A stretch of DNA of 42,627 nt, from NCBI GenBank assembly GCA_009772935.1, contig WOUR01000044.1, positions 1 to 42,627 on the forward strand, given 5' to 3'. A program made the translations under genes and the position numbers. The notes under the pieces are model-generated. The model searched no databases and was not told where the DNA came from. It was given only the letters and a program-made list of their open reading frames with translations. Origin of the DNA: Rhodospirillaceae bacterium (GTDB taxonomy: Bacteria; Pseudomonadota; Alphaproteobacteria; Reyranellales; Reyranellaceae). Positions 33,233 through 41,739 of this stretch are shown piece after piece (the stretch's first letter is position 1; each line of letters opens with the position of its first letter).

Positions 33233-34201
33233 ATGCCGATCATCGCGCCGGCGGCATCGTGGCTCCTCGTCGTCGCGGAGACCGGCTCGATCCGGCGCGC
33301 GGCGACGCGGCTCAACCTCTCGCCGTCGGCGGTGAACCGGCAGATCCTGAACCTCGAGGCCGAGTACGGCGCGGCCCTGTTCGAGCGCCTGCCGCGCGGC
33401 ATGCGGCTCACGCCTGCCGGCCAGATGGTGGCGGCGGAAGTCCAGCGCTGGCAGCACGACCATGCGCAGCTCGTGCAGCACATCGGCCAGCTGCGCAGCA
33501 TGGTGCGCGGCCATGCCTCGCTTGGCCTGATGGAGAGCTTCTCGCGCACAGTGGTGTCGCGACTGATGAGCCATATGCGCGAACGCCAGTCGCTGGTGTC
33601 GCTGGAAGTCCTGATGGGCGGCACCGCGGAGATCGTCGACCGGCTGGTCGCCGGAAAGCTCGACCTCGCCATCTGCTACGCCGTGCCCAAGCTGCCGGAA
33701 ATCCGCGTGCTGGCGTCGATCCAGCCCAGCTCGGGAATCGTCGTGGCGCGCGATCATCCGCTGGCCGGCCGCAAGTCCATCCGGCTCGTCGAGTGCGCCA
33801 ACTACAGTTTCGTCTTCCCCGATTCGTCGCTCACCTCGCGGCGCATCCTCGAAACCGCCCTGGAGCGCGCCAAGGTCCATTTCGCGGGCGTCGTCACGAC
33901 CAATTCAGTCGAGGTCATGAAGATGCTGGTGCGCGAGCATCGCCAGATCGCGCTGCTCAGCCTGCCCGACATCGGAGCGGACTTCGCGGACCGCGACCTC
34001 GTGCACGTCCCGCTGGCAGACCGCCATGTCCGCGGCTCGCACCTGTCGCTGATCGCGCCGCGCCACGCCAAGCCCTCGCCGGTCGCTGCCATGCTGGCGG
34101 AATTCCTGCGCGAAGAACTGCAGGGCCTGCCGGCACGCCGCGCCTGGACTGGCAGCCTGCGCGAGGTCGGCGCAACAAAGGCGGGCCGCGGCCGCGCCTG
34201 A
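33233..34201 (+). CDS. LysR-family transcriptional regulator
   Basis: A 322-residue regulator. Residues 1-62 form the winged HTH: WLLVVAETGSIRRAATRLNLSPSAVNRQILNLEAEYGAALFERLPRGMRLT is the standard LysR pattern. Residues 90-300 form the periplasmic-binding-like effector domain, with VDRLVAGKLDLAICYAVP and GIVVARDHPLAGRKSIRL. The gene is the third in the operon after the decarboxylase and aminotransferase and precedes a peptide-type binding protein by 157 bases. It may respond to a compound handled by these enzymes and control either the operon or the binding-protein gene. The effector is unknown. Confidence 0.93.
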   Translation: MPIIAPAASWLLVVAETGSIRRAATRLNLSPSAVNRQILNLEAEYGAALFERLPRGMRLTPAGQMVAAEVQRWQHDHAQLVQHIGQLRSMVRGHASLGLMESFSRTVVSRLMSHMRERQSLVSLEVLMGGTAEIVDRLVAGKLDLAICYAVPKLPEIRVLASIQPSSGIVVARDHPLAGRKSIRLVECANYSFVFPDSSLTSRRILETALERAKVHFAGVVTTNSVEVMKMLVREHRQIALLSLPDIGADFADRDLVHVPLADRHVRGSHLSLIAPRHAKPSPVAAMLAEFLREELQGLPARRAWTGSLREVGATKAGRGRA

Positions 34202-34269
34202 TGCGGGCCCGGCCCGACCGTACGAGAAAACCGCACACTCTGTCCCGAATCTAGCGCTTTTCAGCAGCG

Positions 34270-34288
34270 CAGCATGCGCTTCATGCTG
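34270..34288. promoter_or_regulatory. Inverted repeat upstream of the binding-protein gene
   Basis: CAGCATG (34270-34276) and CATGCTG (34282-34288) are perfectly complementary around a CGCTT spacer, 71 bases before the ATG of the binding protein. It lies between the LysR gene and its neighbour and could be an operator or an RNA hairpin. Confidence 0.35.
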
Positions 34289-34358
34289 AGGGGCCGAACG
34301 AGACCGCGGGCGTGGCATGACGCGTGCACCGACGGCTTCCCCATTGAGGAACCCCTGC

Positions 34359-35939
34359 ATGACCCATTTTCGCTCCTGGTCGCTGGCAGCTCTTGCCGCT
34401 TCCACCTTTCTCGCCGCCCTGCCCGCACAGGCGCAGACGGCCGCCACGACCCTCAAGGTGACCCCCGAAACGCTGAGCCGCGTCCTCGACCCGCATTTCA
34501 CGACGTCGTTCACGACCCGCGACCTGGGTTACCTGATCTACGACACGCTGTTCGCGGTCGACGATAAGTTCGAGCCCAAGCCGCAGATGGTCGAACGCTA
34601 CACGATCAGCCCCGACAAGCTCACCTACACCTTCGTGCTGCGGCCTGGCCTGAAGTGGCACGACGGCCAGCCGGTCACCGCGGCGGACTGTGTCGCCTCG
34701 ATCCAGCGCTGGGGCTCGCGCGACAGCATGGGCCAGACGCTGGCGAAGTTCACCGCCTCGCTGGAGGCGGTCGACGCCAGCACGATCAGGCTGGTGCTGA
34801 AGGAGCCCTACGGGCTGGTGCTCGACAGCCTGGCCAAGATCGGCGCGCCCGTGCCGTTCATGATGCCGGAGCGAATCGCGAAGACCCCCGGCAGCGAGCA
34901 GGTGAAGGAGATCGTCGGCTCCGGCCCCTACAGGTTCCGCGCCGACCTGCACGAGCCTGGCGTCAAGATCGTCCTCGACAAGTTCGCCGACTACAAGCCG
35001 CGCAGCGAGCCGCCCAACTGGGCGTCGGGCGGCAAGATCGCGAAGATGGACCGGGTCGAGATGCTGGGCATGCCGGATGCGCAGACGCAGGTGAGTGCCC
35101 TGATCCGCGGCGAGGTCGACTATCTCGAAAGGGTGCCGGCCGACCTGCTGCCGCTGTTCGACGCGAAATCCGGCGCGAAGGCCGAGGTCGTGAGCAAGTA
35201 CGGCTTCCAGGCCATCATGCGCATGAACCACCTGCAGCCGCCGTTCGACAATGTGAAGGTGCGCCAGGCGATCGCCAGGGCGATCGACCGCTCGATGTAT
35301 GCCGGCGTGGTGGCCGGCGATCCGAAGTTCGCCACCGACTGCGCGGCCATGTTCGGCTGCGGCATGCCCTATGAGAGCAGGGCCGGCATCCCGTCCTTCG
35401 ACATGACCGCCGCCAAGGCGATGCTGAAGGAAGCCAACGTCGACCTGTCGAAGCCGCTGGTGATGCTGCACGTCGCCAACGCACCGGGCATCGCCGCGCT
35501 GGGCAACGTCACGCGCCAGGTGCTGGTCGATCTCGGCTTCAAGGTCGACATGGTGTCGATGGATTTCCAGACCTTCGCCACGCGCCGGCTCAACACCGGA
35601 GCGACGGACAAGGGCGGCTGGAACCTCGCCCACACGACGAACTCGGTGCCCGACCAGGGCAATCCACTCAGCAACCCGTTCCTGGTCGCCTCGGGCCCGC
35701 CCGCCTCCGCCTGGGGCTGGCCGAAGGACGAGAAGATCGAGGAGCTCCGGCTGAAGTTCGCCACCGCGCCCGACGAAGCGGCGCGCAAGACCATCGCCAC
35801 CGAAATCCAGGTCCGCGCCTACGAACAGGTGCTCTATCTGCCGCTGGCCCAGTTCACGACTCCGTCGGCCTGGCGCAACAACCTCGAAGGCGTGCTGAAG
35901 TCGCCGGTCATGCTGCTCTACAACATCGAGAAGAAGTGA
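34359..35939 (+). CDS. Peptide-type ABC transporter substrate-binding protein (family 5)
   Basis: A 526-residue periplasmic protein. Residues 1-25 form a signal peptide (MTHFRSWSLAALAASTFLAALPAQAQ). SBP family 5 landmarks follow: LDPHFTTSFTTRDLGYLIYDTLF, TYTFVLRPGLKWHDGQPVTAADCVASI, EIVGSGPYRFR and MNHLQPPFDNVKVRQAIARAIDRSMYA. The family carries oligopeptides, nickel, opines or other small compounds. No matching permease or ATPase genes stand nearby; instead an adenosine-deaminase-like gene follows 11 bases later. I chose the ATG at 34359 for the signal peptide and the GAGG just upstream; an ATG at 34317 is less suitable. The true ligand is unknown. Confidence 0.92.
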   Translation: MTHFRSWSLAALAASTFLAALPAQAQTAATTLKVTPETLSRVLDPHFTTSFTTRDLGYLIYDTLFAVDDKFEPKPQMVERYTISPDKLTYTFVLRPGLKWHDGQPVTAADCVASIQRWGSRDSMGQTLAKFTASLEAVDASTIRLVLKEPYGLVLDSLAKIGAPVPFMMPERIAKTPGSEQVKEIVGSGPYRFRADLHEPGVKIVLDKFADYKPRSEPPNWASGGKIAKMDRVEMLGMPDAQTQVSALIRGEVDYLERVPADLLPLFDAKSGAKAEVVSKYGFQAIMRMNHLQPPFDNVKVRQAIARAIDRSMYAGVVAGDPKFATDCAAMFGCGMPYESRAGIPSFDMTAAKAMLKEANVDLSKPLVMLHVANAPGIAALGNVTRQVLVDLGFKVDMVSMDFQTFATRRLNTGATDKGGWNLAHTTNSVPDQGNPLSNPFLVASGPPASAWGWPKDEKIEELRLKFATAPDEAARKTIATEIQVRAYEQVLYLPLAQFTTPSAWRNNLEGVLKSPVMLLYNIEKK

Positions 35940-35950
35940 GGGTCGCTCCC

Positions 35951-37018
35951 ATGGCGAAAGCGGTTGCCGACGAGTACCTGCGGCGCATTCCCAAGGCCGA
36001 GCTTCACTGCCATCTCGCCGGCACGCTGCGCGCGACGACCGTAGCCGAGCTCGCGAGGAAGTACGGGCTGCCACTGCCACGCCCGGCCGAGCAGCTCTAC
36101 CAATGGCCGAACTTCGACGGGTTCCTGGAAATCCTGCGCCTCACCGCCTCGGTGCTGCGCACGCCGGAGGATTTCAGCCGCGCGATCTACGAATATTGCG
36201 AGGATGCCGCGCGCGACGGCAACCTGCGGCACGTCGAGTTCTTCTTCAATCCCGACTACTTCTATCCCAACGGCATCGACTATCCGTCGATGGTGGCCGG
36301 CATGGCCAACGGCATCGAGCGCGTAGGCCGCGACCTCGGGATCTCGGCCCGGCTGATCTGCTGCATCGATCGCTCGATCAATTCCCCCGCCCAGGCCGTC
36401 GAGATCGTCGAGACGGCGCTCGCCCATCGCCACGAGCTGGTGATCGGGATCGGGCTGGACGGCAACGAGAGCGTCGGGCCGCCCGCGACGTTTGCCGAAG
36501 CCTATGCGCTGGCGCGCAAGGGCGGGCTGCGCTGCACCGCCCATTGCTGCGAGGATTATCTCACGCCGCTCGAGGCGCCGCCGACCAACTACCTGATCTG
36601 CCGCGACGTGTTGCGCTGCGACCGCATCGACCACGGCTACAACATGCTGGCCTCGGACTATGTGATGAACGAGGCGCGCAAGGACGGGCTCTACTTCACG
36701 CCCTGTGCCTGGACCAGCCTGCTGCACAACCGGCCGCACCGGCCGCAGCGCATCCGCCGCATGGTCGAGGCCGGCCTCAACGTCACGATCAACACCGACG
36801 ATCCGGCGATGTTCGGCACCAATCTCGGCCACGGCTTCACGACCCTGTTCGAGACGATCGGCTGGGGACCCGACAAGGCCCGGCTGTTCAGCCTGAATTC
36901 GGTCGAGGCCTCGTGGCTGGACGAGAGCGACAAGACGCGCATGCGCATCGACTTCCGCCGGCAGATCGCCGCGCTCGACAATGAGTTCGGCTACGAGAAC
37001 GCCGCGAAGCCGGTCTGA
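35951..37018 (+). CDS. Adenosine deaminase-family protein with variant motifs
   Basis: A 355-residue metal-dependent deaminase. The first metal motif is PKAELHCHLAGTLR, with His19 and His21. RCTAHCCEDY keeps the metal His and catalytic Glu at the normal spacing, but replaces the usual HAGE with HCCE. DRIDHGYNM and NTDDPAMFGTNLGHGF carry the later His and Asp residues. The normal CPxSN stretch is replaced by CAWTSLLHNRPH. The zinc site looks intact, so the protein is probably active, with an altered substrate. I chose the ATG at 35951 because GAGGG lies 8 bases upstream; a GTG at 35936 overlaps the upstream stop. It is co-transcribed with the binding protein. Confidence 0.85.
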   Translation: MAKAVADEYLRRIPKAELHCHLAGTLRATTVAELARKYGLPLPRPAEQLYQWPNFDGFLEILRLTASVLRTPEDFSRAIYEYCEDAARDGNLRHVEFFFNPDYFYPNGIDYPSMVAGMANGIERVGRDLGISARLICCIDRSINSPAQAVEIVETALAHRHELVIGIGLDGNESVGPPATFAEAYALARKGGLRCTAHCCEDYLTPLEAPPTNYLICRDVLRCDRIDHGYNMLASDYVMNEARKDGLYFTPCAWTSLLHNRPHRPQRIRRMVEAGLNVTINTDDPAMFGTNLGHGFTTLFETIGWGPDKARLFSLNSVEASWLDESDKTRMRIDFRRQIAALDNEFGYENAAKPV

Positions 37019-37033
37019 CCTTCGTCTTGAAAT

Positions 37034-37061
37034 GCCTCCCCATGTGAATGGGGAGGCAAAA
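37034..37061. terminator. Stem-loop terminator between convergent genes
   Basis: GCCTCCCCAT (37034-37043) pairs perfectly with ATGGGGAGGC (37048-37057) around a GTGA loop, followed by AAAA on the plus strand (a T-run for the minus strand). It lies between the deaminase stop and the convergent msrA stop and is best oriented to end msrA transcription. Confidence 0.7.
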
Positions 37062-37070
37062 GTCCGGCTC

Positions 37071-37733
37071 TTACGCCGCCGCGACGCCAAGCCCGATCGG
37101 GCAGGACACGCCGGTGCCGCCGAGGCCGCAGTAGCCGCCCGGGTTCTTGGCGAGATACTGCTGGTGATAGTCCTCGGCGTAGAAAAACGTCGGCGCCTCG
37201 ACGATTTCGGTCGTGATCGCGCCGTAGCCCTTCCGGGCGAGCTCCTTCTGGAAGACCGCGCGCGACGCCTGGGCCTGCTTCTTCTGCGCCTCCGAGAAGG
37301 TGTAGACGCCCGAGCGGTACTGCGTGCCGACATCGTTGCCCTGGCGCATGCCCTGGGTCGGGTCGTGGCTCTCCCAGAACAGGCGCAACAGCGCCTCGTA
37401 GGAGGTCTTCTGCGGATCGAACCACACCATCACCACCTCGTTGTGGCCGGTATAGCCCGAGCAGACCTCCTCGTAGGTCGGGTTCGGTGTGAGGCCCGCG
37501 GCATAACCCACGGCGGTCGCGTAGACGCCCGGCGCCTCCCAGAACACGCGCTCGGCGCCCCAGAAGCAGCCCAGCCCGAACATCGCCTGCTCGAGGCCGG
37601 CGGGAAAAGGCGGCTGGATGCGGTTGCCGTTGACGTAGTGCATGACGGGAATCTCGAAGTCCGGCGACGCACGGCCCGGTAAGGCGCGCTCGGCGGTCGG
37701 CATCTCGGTCTTCCGGCGCAGAATTCGCCACAT
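37071..37733 (-). CDS. msrA: Peptide-methionine (S)-S-oxide reductase MsrA
   Basis: MsrA repairs oxidised methionine in proteins by reducing the S-sulfoxide. In the 220-residue product the active-site motif FGLGCFWGAERVFWE holds the catalytic Cys near residue 55. YTGHNEVVMVWFDP, FWESHDPTQGMRQGNDVGTQYRSGVY and FFYAEDYHQQYLAKNP are all canonical. A late Cys pair in GGYCGLGGTGVSCPIG supplies the resolving cysteines. I chose the ATG at 37733, which has AGAGGAG upstream; the frame stays open far beyond it but without homology. Length and motifs agree with the long MsrA type. It diverges from a MAPEG gene across 81 bases. Confidence 0.95.
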   Translation of the reverse strand: MWRILRRKTEMPTAERALPGRASPDFEIPVMHYVNGNRIQPPFPAGLEQAMFGLGCFWGAERVFWEAPGVYATAVGYAAGLTPNPTYEEVCSGYTGHNEVVMVWFDPQKTSYEALLRLFWESHDPTQGMRQGNDVGTQYRSGVYTFSEAQKKQAQASRAVFQKELARKGYGAITTEIVEAPTFFYAEDYHQQYLAKNPGGYCGLGGTGVSCPIGLGVAAA

Positions 37734-37800
37734 GGTCCGGCTCCTCTTGCTATCGCCCGCTGGTCTCGGGCCAATATGGCCATAGAATGCCGCCAAATCG

Positions 37801-37808
37801 AGGGGAGG
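37801..37808 (+). promoter_or_regulatory. Ribosome-binding site deciding a GTG start
   Basis: AGGGGAGG lies 6 bases before the GTG at 37815 and selects it as the start of the MAPEG protein over an ATG at 37776, which would add 13 unconserved residues. Confidence 0.65.
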
Positions 37809-37814
37809 CCGCCA

Positions 37815-38201
37815 GTGCCCGTGTTTTTCGTCTGCGCCGGGCTGTTGGGCCTTCTGGCGGTTGCCCTGGCCGTGAACGTCGGCCTGATGCGGGGCCGCAA
37901 GCGGATCAACCTGGGCGATGGCGGCGACGCCGAGATGCAGGCGGCGGTGCGGGCGCACGGCAACCTCGTGGAGTTCGCGCCGCTCACTTTGCTGGTGATC
38001 TACATGGCCAGCGACTTCTACGGCTTCCGCACGGTCGCGGCGCTCTCGGTGGTGTTCCTGGTCGCGCGCGTCCTGCATGCCGGCGGCATGCTGGGCCTGG
38101 TTCCGAAGGGTCGCCTGCTGGGAACGCTGGGTTCGACGGCGGTCCTGGGCATCACTTCGATCCTGCTGGCGATCGCCGGCCTCGGCCTCAAGCAGTACTG
38201 A
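37815..38201 (+). CDS. MAPEG-family membrane protein
   Basis: A 128-residue inner-membrane protein with four helices. Helix 1 is FFVCAGLLGLLAVALAVNVGLMRGRKRINLGDGGD, ending in the typical basic/acidic loop. Then QAAVRAHGNLVEFAPLTLLVIYMA carries the conserved AHGNxxEFxP motif, and later helices include VAALSVVFLVARVLHAGG. MAPEG proteins bind glutathione or eicosanoid-like lipids; bacterial members of this YecN-like type have unproven roles. The next gene starts 22 bases after its stop on the same strand. Confidence 0.92.
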   Translation: MPVFFVCAGLLGLLAVALAVNVGLMRGRKRINLGDGGDAEMQAAVRAHGNLVEFAPLTLLVIYMASDFYGFRTVAALSVVFLVARVLHAGGMLGLVPKGRLLGTLGSTAVLGITSILLAIAGLGLKQY

Positions 38202-38223
38202 CGGGCCGGGCGGAAGAGCAGTC

Positions 38224-39630
38224 ATGGGCGAGCCGGTCACCGTCCCGCTCTGGCTGTTCCTAGCGATTGTGGCGTTCGCGCTGTGGTCGCTGCTCGACCG
38301 GCTGCTGATCCCGAGCGGCCGCTGGTTCCTGCGGCGCCGGCTCAACCGGCTGATCGACCGGGTCAACCGCCGCCTCGCCGTCGAGATCAAGCCGTTCCAG
38401 CTCACCAAGCGGCAGGTCCTGATCGACCGCCTGATCTACGATCCGCAGGTCGTGGCCGCCGCCAACGAGCATGCGCGCACCCACAACGTGCCGCGCGAAG
38501 TGGCGATGACAGAGGTCCATCGCTACGCCCGCGAGATCGTGCCGACCTTCAACGCCTACATCTATTTCCGGGTGGGCTATTCGATCGCCCGCGCCGTCGC
38601 GCGGTTTCTCTATCGGGTACGCCTGGGCTACGCCGACGAACGCACGCTGGCCGGCGTGGCGCCCGACACGACCGTGGTGTTCGTGATGAACCACCGCAGC
38701 AACATGGACTACGTGCTGGTGGCGTTCCTCGCCGCCGAGCGCACGGCCCTGTCCTATGCCGTCGGCGAATGGGCGCGGATCTGGCCGCTGCAGCAGCTCA
38801 TCCGGTCGATGGGCGCCTATTTCGTGCGCCGCAATTCCGACAGCCCGATCTACCGGCGGGTGCTCGAACGCTACGTCCACATGGCGACCGAGGCCGGTGT
38901 CGCCCAGGCGATGTATCCGGAGGGCGGCCTGTCGCGCGACGGCCGCCTGCGCGAGCCCAAGCTCGGCCTGTTCGACTACATGCTGAAATCGTTCGATCCC
39001 AAGGGCACGCACGACATCGTCTTCGTGCCGGTGGCGCTGAACTACGATCGCGTGCTGGAGGACCGTACGCTGCTGCGCTCGCTCGACCGCGCGGCAGGCC
39101 GGCGCAGCGCGTGGTTCGCCGTACGCACGGCGCTGGGCTTCTGGGCGAGCCAGCTGGGGCTGATGCTGCGCGGGCAATGGCACCGCTTTGGCTATGCCTG
39201 CGTGAATTTCGGCGGCCCCCTCTCGGCGCGCAGCTGGCTGGCCGCCCATGGGAGCGACCTCCGCGCGCTCGACAAGGAACAGCGCTTCGAGGTGATCGGC
39301 CGGCTGGCGAACGACGTGATGGGCGAGATCGCCCGTCTCGTCCCGGTGCTGCCGGTATCGCTGATGGCGACGGTCCTGCTCGAAGCGGAGGGGCCGCTCG
39401 ACGAACTCGAGCTCAAGGTCCGGGCCTCGGACCTGATCGTGCATTTCGAGACGCGCGGCGCGAAGCTCTACCTGCCGCGCGGCGACCGCGACTATGCCTT
39501 CCATGTCGGCCTGCGCATGCTGTCGCTGCGCCATCTGGTAGAAGAGAGCCGCGAGGGACTCTTCTCGGTCGCGGCAACCGAGCGGCCGGTCCTCGCGTAT
39601 TATGCCAACGCCATCGCCCATCTGCGCTGA
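38224..39630 (+). CDS. PlsB-like glycerol-3-phosphate/lysophospholipid acyltransferase
   Basis: A 468-residue protein anchored by an N-terminal helix (VPLWLFLAIVAFALWSLLDRLL). The acyltransferase blocks are clear: VVFVMNHRSNMDYVLVAF near 152-170 is block I, with the catalytic HxxxxD-type His-Asp pair. GAYFVRRNSDSPIYRRVL is block II, and MYPEGGLSRDGRLREPKLG near 232-250 is block III. The central residues resemble PlsB rather than PlsC. It probably acylates glycerol-3-phosphate or a related lipid at the inner membrane. The ATG at 38224 follows the MAPEG stop by 22 bases, and the YihY gene follows 3 bases after its stop. Confidence 0.88.
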   Translation: MGEPVTVPLWLFLAIVAFALWSLLDRLLIPSGRWFLRRRLNRLIDRVNRRLAVEIKPFQLTKRQVLIDRLIYDPQVVAAANEHARTHNVPREVAMTEVHRYAREIVPTFNAYIYFRVGYSIARAVARFLYRVRLGYADERTLAGVAPDTTVVFVMNHRSNMDYVLVAFLAAERTALSYAVGEWARIWPLQQLIRSMGAYFVRRNSDSPIYRRVLERYVHMATEAGVAQAMYPEGGLSRDGRLREPKLGLFDYMLKSFDPKGTHDIVFVPVALNYDRVLEDRTLLRSLDRAAGRRSAWFAVRTALGFWASQLGLMLRGQWHRFGYACVNFGGPLSARSWLAAHGSDLRALDKEQRFEVIGRLANDVMGEIARLVPVLPVSLMATVLLEAEGPLDELELKVRASDLIVHFETRGAKLYLPRGDRDYAFHVGLRMLSLRHLVEESREGLFSVAATERPVLAYYANAIAHLR

Positions 39631-39633
39631 CTC

Positions 39634-40503
39634 ATGATCCAAACGCTCTGGCGTATCGCCTACGAGGCCGGCTACGGCTACTTCACGAACCGGCTGTCGA
39701 CCTCGGCCGCGGCGATGGCGTTCTATACGATGTTCGCGCTGGGCCCGATCATGATCTTCACGATCGCCATCGCCGAGCCGTTCGTCGGCAGGTTCATGGC
39801 GCAGGAGGCGATCTTCGATGCGCTCGGTACCGTGGTGGCGCAGGATCAGTTGCGCACCATCCGCCGCTTCGCCTCGGAAGACCTGTTCCGCGGCGGCGGC
39901 ATCGCCGCCCTCGCCGGCGCCGCCGTGCTGCTCTACACCGGCACCCGCGTCTTCGTGGAACTGGACGACGGGATCGATGCGATCTGGCGGGATAGCAGGA
40001 ACCCGACGGTCCATCCGGTCCTGGCGGGCCTGAAGTCGCGGTTGCTCGCCGTGCTGCTGATGGTCGTGCTGGGCGTGCTCCTGATCCTGGTGATCCTGGC
40101 CAGCGTGCTGGTCTCGGCCTATGCCGGCGTGCTGGAGAGGTTCCCCATCCTCGGCGTCTGGATCGGCCCGGCGATCTCGACCTTCGTGCACTACGGCCTG
40201 CTCTCGACTTTCTTCACGCTGATCTACAAGTGGCTGCCGACGGGAAACGTGCCCTGGCGCTACGCGCTGATCGGCGGCCTGGTGAATGCCCTCCTCTTCG
40301 CCGCGGGCAACCGCGCGCTGGTCTTCTATTTCGAGGTGACGCAGCTCACCTCCGCCTTCGGCGCCACCGCGGGCTTCGCCGCGATCATGGTCTGGATGTA
40401 CTGGACGTCGCTCACCATCCTGATCGGCGCCCAGGTCGGCCGCGCCACGCGCGACGTGCTGATCGACAACCGGGCGCGGGAGATGGTCGAGGGGGATCTT
40501 TAG
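39634..40503 (+). CDS. YihY/BrkB-family membrane protein
   Basis: A 289-residue inner-membrane protein with six predicted helices. The start RLSTSAAAMAFYTMFALGPIMIFTIAIAEPFVG is the family hallmark. Later come IAALAGAAVLLYTGTRVFVELDDGIDAIW, LLAVLLMVVLGVLLILVILASVLVSAYAG and AFGATAGFAAIMVWMYWTSLTILIGAQVGRA. It was once called RNase BN by mistake; its real function is unknown, perhaps transport. It starts 3 bases after the acyltransferase stop and is very likely co-transcribed with it. Confidence 0.92.
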   Translation: MIQTLWRIAYEAGYGYFTNRLSTSAAAMAFYTMFALGPIMIFTIAIAEPFVGRFMAQEAIFDALGTVVAQDQLRTIRRFASEDLFRGGGIAALAGAAVLLYTGTRVFVELDDGIDAIWRDSRNPTVHPVLAGLKSRLLAVLLMVVLGVLLILVILASVLVSAYAGVLERFPILGVWIGPAISTFVHYGLLSTFFTLIYKWLPTGNVPWRYALIGGLVNALLFAAGNRALVFYFEVTQLTSAFGATAGFAAIMVWMYWTSLTILIGAQVGRATRDVLIDNRAREMVEGDL

Positions 40504-40529
40504 GAAACGCTGCGCAAAAGGGGCACCGT

Positions 40530-40584
40530 GCGGGCTCTCGCGCCTCAGAGGGCGCTGCGGCCCGCCAGCGCGTGTGAACGCGCT
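40530..40584. terminator. Two stem-loops between convergent genes
   Basis: The first hairpin has outer arms GCGGGC (40530-40535) and GCCCGC (40560-40565), a 4x4 internal loop, and inner arms GCGCC and GGCGC. The second is AGCGCGT-GTGA-ACGCGCT (40567-40584), overlapping the stop of the dehydrogenase gene. They lie between convergent genes; no T-run is seen, so termination is only likely. Confidence 0.4.
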
Positions 40585-41578
40585 AGAACATCGTGGCCAA
40601 GACCCGGTCCGGCGGCTTGTGGCCGTCGGCGAAGGTCTTGATGTTGATCAGCACCTTCTCGCCCATCTCGATGCGGCCCTCGAGCGTGGCCGAGCCCATG
40701 TGCGGCAGCAGTACCACCCGATCCATCTCGAGCAGCTTCGGGTTCACCTGCGGCTCGTTCTCGTAGACATCGAGCCCGGCGCTGGCCATTTCGCCCGCCT
40801 TCAGCATGCGCACCATCGCATTCTCGTCGATCACCTCGCCGCGCGCGGTGTTCACGAGGATCGCGGTCGGCTTCATCAGCTTGAGGCGCCGGGCCGAGAG
40901 AAGGTGGAAGGTCGCGGGCGTATGCGGGCAGTTCACGGACACGATGTCCATGCGCGCCAGCATCTGGTCGAGACTCTCCCAGTAGGTCGCCTCGAGCTCG
41001 CGCTCGATCTCGCCGTGGACGCGCTTGCGGTTGTGGTAGTGGATCGCGAGGCCGAAGCCGCGCGCGCGGCGCGCCAGCGCCTGCCCGATGCGGCCCATGC
41101 CGACGATGCCCAGGCGCTTGCCCTGCAGGCGGGCGCCCAGCATCGAGGTCGGGCTCCAGCCGGACCACTTGCCGCTGCGCACCAGCCTCTCGCCCTCGCC
41201 CACGCGACGCGCCGTGGCCAGGACCAGCGCCATGGCCATGTCGGCCGTGTCCTCGGTCAGAACGCCGGGTGTGTTGGTGACGGTGATGCCGCGCTGGCGG
41301 GCGGTGTCGAGGTCGATATGGTCGACGCCGGTGCCGAACGAGGCGATCAGCTTCAGCTTCGGGCCCGCCTGCGACAGCACGCGGGCGTCGATCCGGTCGG
41401 TCACCGTGGGCACCAGCACGTCCGCCGCCTTCACGGCCTCGACCATCTGGGCACCGGTCAGCGGCTTGTCATCGGCATTCAGGCGCGTGTCGAAAAGCTC
41501 CATCAGACGCGTCTCGATGGCGTCGGGGAGCTTTCGGGTGACGATCACCAGCGGCTTCTTCTTGGGGGTGGACGGCAT
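40583..41578 (-). CDS. D-2-hydroxyacid dehydrogenase (glyoxylate/hydroxypyruvate reductase type)
   Basis: A 331-residue NAD(P)H enzyme. The substrate domain has LKLIASFGTGVDHIDLDTARQRGITVTNTPGVLTEDTADMAMAL. The Rossmann motif is GKRLGIVGMGRIGQALARRARGFGL near 148-172. NTARGEVIDENAMVRML carries the catalytic Arg, LDVYENEPQVNPKLLEM the Glu, and LLPHMGSATLEGR the His. The family reduces glyoxylate, hydroxypyruvate or other 2-oxoacids. I chose the ATG at 41578 (MPSTPKKK); an upstream in-frame start at 41653 adds 25 residues with no family similarity. It diverges from the SH3-domain gene across about 160 bases. Confidence 0.93.
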   Translation of the reverse strand: MPSTPKKKPLVIVTRKLPDAIETRLMELFDTRLNADDKPLTGAQMVEAVKAADVLVPTVTDRIDARVLSQAGPKLKLIASFGTGVDHIDLDTARQRGITVTNTPGVLTEDTADMAMALVLATARRVGEGERLVRSGKWSGWSPTSMLGARLQGKRLGIVGMGRIGQALARRARGFGLAIHYHNRKRVHGEIERELEATYWESLDQMLARMDIVSVNCPHTPATFHLLSARRLKLMKPTAILVNTARGEVIDENAMVRMLKAGEMASAGLDVYENEPQVNPKLLEMDRVVLLPHMGSATLEGRIEMGEKVLINIKTFADGHKPPDRVLATMF

Positions 41579-41700
41579 GTGAATGGGGACCGGCGCTGGC
41601 TCGAAACAGGGACTTAGCCCGATTACCAAGTCCGTGCGCGTTTTGTCCAGCAAACGCCCCCGCCTTTCGTCATGCCGGAAAGTCGCGCCTTTTCAGCTGC

Positions 41701-41738
41701 TTGTCGCCCAATTTGAAGAATTCAGGTATATAAGCGCC
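41701..41738 (+). promoter_or_regulatory. Candidate promoter close to an ATG start
   Basis: TATATAA at 41727-41733 fits a -10 element; TTGTCG at 41701-41706 could be a -35 but the 20-base spacer is long. The ATG at 41740 is only 7 bases after TATATA, so transcription may begin at or near the ATG. Confidence 0.4.
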
Positions 41739-41739
41739 A

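Noticed and set aside
37734..38408. A 225-codon extension of MsrA upstream of 37733
   Set aside because: It is antisense to the MAPEG and acyltransferase genes and has no MsrA similarity; a good ribosome-binding site marks the ATG at 37733.
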